Origin: Rhodospirillales bacterium
GTDB lineage: Bacteria; Pseudomonadota; Alphaproteobacteria; Rhodospirillales; Defluviicoccaceae
Length of the DNA: 8,620 nucleotides
Assembly: GCA_026125865.1 (NCBI GenBank)
Contig: JAHCKI010000084.1
Span: 1 to 8,620, forward strand
Direction of reading: 5' to 3'
The notes below the pieces were generated by a model that was not told the DNA's origin, ran no database searches, and saw nothing but the letters and a program-made list of their open reading frames with translations. Shown here piece after piece: positions 6,829-8,620 of this stretch (positions within the stretch are counted from its first letter, which is position 1; every line of letters begins with the position of its first letter). The position numbers and the translations under genes are program-made.

Positions 6829-7323
6829 TTAACTTTCGGACGGTCTCCCGGGTTCGAGGAGGGTCAACTCCATGAAAACGACTTCGTCCAGCGGATTGTC
6901 GTAGTAGGGGGCGACGTCGACAAATCCCATGGCGCGATACAGGGTCAAGGCTTCTTGCAATCGGCGAAGACTGTCGAGACGCATGCGCCGGTTGCCGGAC
7001 GCGCGGGCCTCGGCGACGATGCCTTCAGCCAGTCGGCGCCCCAGGCCCTGGCCACGCCAAGGTGGACGCACGTAGAGACGCTTCATTTCGCATACATCAT
7101 CGCCAAGTGGCCACATGCCGACGCCACCGGCGACGGCGCCTCCCCCATCGTCTGCAATCAGCAAACAGCCAGCCGGGCGCGCGTAGCGGCCGGGCAATTC
7201 CTTCAGCTCATTCGCAAAGCCTTGAAAACAAAGATCGACGGCAAGCCAATCCTGGTACTCCATGAACAAGGCGCGGATCGCATCCATGTCCGCGTCGCCC
7301 TTTGCTTCCCGAACCGTGATCAT
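6829..7323 (-). CDS. GNAT-family N-acetyltransferase
   Basis: A 164-residue protein with the Gcn5-related acetyltransferase fold, which moves an acetyl group from acetyl-CoA to an amine. Visible elements: a beta-alpha start ITVREAKGDADMDAIRALF; the beta4 strand and acetyl-CoA pyrophosphate loop EMKRLYVRPPWRGQGLGRRL (about 79-98), matching the Q/RxxGxG/A motif as R-G-Q-G-L-G; the helix continuing AEGIVAEARASG; and the late motif ALTLYRAMGFVDVAPYYDNP, typical of the C-terminal part. The substrate cannot be inferred. ATG 7323 overlaps the alaX stop as ATGA, with no strong ribosome site of its own, so translation is probably coupled to alaX. A CGAGC-GTC-GCTCG hairpin (7333-7345) lies 9 nt before the start and could modulate initiation. 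Confidence 0.9.
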   Translation of the reverse strand: MITVREAKGDADMDAIRALFMEYQDWLAVDLCFQGFANELKELPGRYARPAGCLLIADDGGGAVAGGVGMWPLGDDVCEMKRLYVRPPWRGQGLGRRLAEGIVAEARASGNRRMRLDSLRRLQEALTLYRAMGFVDVAPYYDNPLDEVVFMELTLLEPGRPSES

Positions 7324-8057
7324 GCCGGCTGCCGAGCGTCGCTCGAAGGTTCAACCAGGTGAACGTTCACGCGGCGGTTATGCTTTCCCTTTTTCTCGAT
7401 CTTGCCGACACGCACATGGCCGATCTCGCCGGTGGTGCGCACATGGGTGCCGCCGCAAGGCTGCAAATCGACACCGTCGACCGCAATGACCCGCACCCGG
7501 CCCGTTCCCGTGGGCGGTTTGACCGACATGGTGCGAACCAGATCCGGTTGCGCCGCCAAATCTTCGTCGCTGATCCAGTTGGCGCGCAACGGCCGATCGT
7601 CGGCGATGAGGTTGTTGATGTCGCGTTCGATTTGCGCCTTGTCCAGCGTCGCGTCCGGCAGGTCGAAATCCAGGCGTCCCTTGCCATCCCCGACCGAGCC
7701 GCCGGTTACGGCACCAGGCACCACGGCACACAATAGATGCAAACAACTATGCATGCGCATCAGGCGATGGCGTCGCTCCCAATCGATTTCGGCGGTGACA
7801 TGATCACCGACCGACAGCGGCGACGCGTCTTCGGCGGCCACATGAACGATATCGCCCGTCGTCCGGTTGTGGACACAATCGACGATCGTCGCGATTTTGC
7901 CATCGGCTCCCCGGAGCACGCCGGTATCACCCGGTTGACCACCGCCGGCGGCATAGAACACGGTTCGATCGAGGACGATGCCGCCGTCACCAACGGCGAC
8001 GACGACCGCTTCGCAGTCCCGTCGGTACGAATCATCGCGAAACAGTGCCTCGGTCAC
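7320..8057 (-). CDS. alaX: Alanyl-tRNA editing protein AlaX
   Basis: Free-standing relative of the alanyl-tRNA synthetase editing domain; hydrolyses Ser- or Gly-tRNA(Ala) and so protects translation from mistakes at alanine codons. The 245 residues contain an N-terminal glycine-rich motif FYAAGGGQPGDTG (34-46) as in medium-length AlaX proteins and AlaRS, and the zinc-site signature: RMHSCLHLL (His103, His107) with QPCGGTHV (Cys201, His205). The long C-Ala region of AlaX-L proteins is absent. Translation starts at GTG 8057, supported by AAGGA at 9 nt; no better ATG is in frame nearby. The stop overlaps the GNAT start by 4 nt, so the two form an operon, perhaps with the SPOR lipoprotein gene further on. 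Only a poor promoter match (TTGAAT, 18 bp, TAGTAG) is seen upstream. Confidence 0.94.
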   Translation of the reverse strand: MTEALFRDDSYRRDCEAVVVAVGDGGIVLDRTVFYAAGGGQPGDTGVLRGADGKIATIVDCVHNRTTGDIVHVAAEDASPLSVGDHVTAEIDWERRHRLMRMHSCLHLLCAVVPGAVTGGSVGDGKGRLDFDLPDATLDKAQIERDINNLIADDRPLRANWISDEDLAAQPDLVRTMSVKPPTGTGRVRVIAVDGVDLQPCGGTHVRTTGEIGHVRVGKIEKKGKHNRRVNVHLVEPSSDARQPA

Positions 8058-8163
8058 TATGCTATTTCCTTCCCTCTTCCGTACTTCCTACTATCGGCGA
8101 GAGCTTCGGTTATTCAAAGGCTTTGCGGAAGATCAGCCGACGTTGCTTGGATTTCCATTCCCC

Positions 8164-8190
8164 TTGACAGCGGTGTTGACCCCATGAAAT
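8164..8190 (+). promoter_or_regulatory. Possible promoter for the HTH-HAD gene (weak)
   Basis: A perfect TTGACA (8164-8169) is followed after 15 bp by TGAAAT (8185-8190, 4 of 6 of the -10 consensus). The spacer is short by two bases and the site is about 120 nt before ATG 8313. Nothing else convincing was seen in the 255-nt divergent gap 8058-8312. Confidence 0.25.
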
Positions 8191-8312
8191 GACACCCAGG
8201 TGTAGTACCGCTTCGGGGGGAGCGTCCAGGGCCGGTTCGCCATGCCCGCTTCACCCGACATTGCGGTAGCGCGCAGAATCCAAACTCCCGCTTACCTGGC
8301 GCCGGCAATCCG

Positions 8313-8620
8313 ATGACAAAACCACATGTTCCCGATGATTTCGCAAGAGACTTTACCGATGGCGTCGCGCGGACGCGCCGGGCCGCCGGTTTGTCGCGAA
8401 AGGATGTCGCCGAGCGGTTGGCCATCGATGTGGACGCCTATACCGCGTTTGAAACCGATTCCTTGTTGCCGCATCACCTGGTCGCGGCCTTCGCCGACGT
8501 GACCGGGAGCCGCATCGAGGATCTGTTCAACGGGTGCGTCGCCCCCAAAACGGCGACACTCCTTGAGCGCCTACCGAAGAAGCCGGAGGCGCTGGTGATG
8601 GATTTCGATGGCGTGTTCAC
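8313..8620 (+). CDS. XRE/Cro-type HTH domain fused to a HAD-superfamily (KdsC-like) phosphatase, partial
   Basis: The first 102 codons of a gene cut by the window edge. Residues about 16-72 read as a Cro/C1-type helix-turn-helix: RTRRAAGLSRKDVAERLAI (20-38), then DVDAYTAFETD and LVAAFADVTGSRIEDLF, matching the usual five-helix pattern with GLSxxxVAxRL. After a short linker (73-91) a beta-strand EALVMDFDGVF appears, the DxDGV motif of HAD phosphatases, with Asp97 the expected nucleophile and Asp99 the general acid/base. The form DFDGVF resembles KdsC-like sugar-phosphate phosphatases and those attached to acylneuraminate cytidylyltransferases. Whether it regulates transcription, hydrolyses a phosphosugar, or both, cannot be told without the rest. 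ATG 8313 lacks a clear ribosome site; no other in-frame ATG, GTG or TTG was found back to about 8232. Divergent from alaX. Confidence 0.72.
   Translation, partial: MTKPHVPDDFARDFTDGVARTRRAAGLSRKDVAERLAIDVDAYTAFETDSLLPHHLVAAFADVTGSRIEDLFNGCVAPKTATLLERLPKKPEALVMDFDGVF

Noticed and set aside
8114..8425. 103-codon minus-strand frame
   Set aside because: Overlaps the HTH domain of the plus-strand gene and is rich in Arg/Ser/Pro, typical of an antisense shadow.

Overview
The window looks like a chromosomal segment of a GC-rich alphaproteobacterium, perhaps Rhodospirillales-like. This is inferred from gene content: a plant/mycobacterial-type (class II) DAHP synthase, a glutathione reductase, RlpA- and SPOR-domain envelope proteins, and an AlaX editing protein. 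The high GC of the housekeeping genes fits as well. No species assignment is possible from sequence reading alone. No tRNA, rRNA, CRISPR array, transposase or integrase gene was seen.

Layout. Positions 1-2231, minus strand: a class II DAHP synthase (first step of the shikimate pathway), followed 40 nt downstream by an archaeal-type nicotinate phosphoribosyltransferase that runs off the left edge; a good sigma-70-like promoter precedes the pair. Positions 2422-2844, plus strand: a small secreted RlpA-like double-psi beta-barrel protein, transcribed divergently from the DAHP synthase. Positions 2845-2960 hold two hairpins between convergent genes, and 2961-4340 (minus) is glutathione reductase. 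Positions 4341-4663 are non-coding as far as I can tell. Positions 4664-5356 (plus) carry two small unrecognised membrane-protein genes in visibly more AT-rich DNA, 27 nt apart. They are the best candidate for acquired or uncharacterised material.

Positions 5384-8057, minus strand: alaX (Ala-tRNA editing), then a GNAT acetyltransferase overlapping it by 4 nt, then after 74 nt a TPR / SHOCT-like / SPOR lipoprotein. At 8313-8620 (plus, cut by the right edge) begins a protein with an N-terminal Cro/XRE-type helix-turn-helix joined to the start of a HAD-superfamily phosphatase, an unusual domain pairing.

Most of the window is core metabolism, translation quality control and cell-envelope maintenance. 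The points most worth a second look are the HTH-HAD fusion, the two-gene membrane cassette, the RlpA homologue lacking the family's conserved glutamate, and the three degenerate SHOCT-like repeats in the SPOR lipoprotein.
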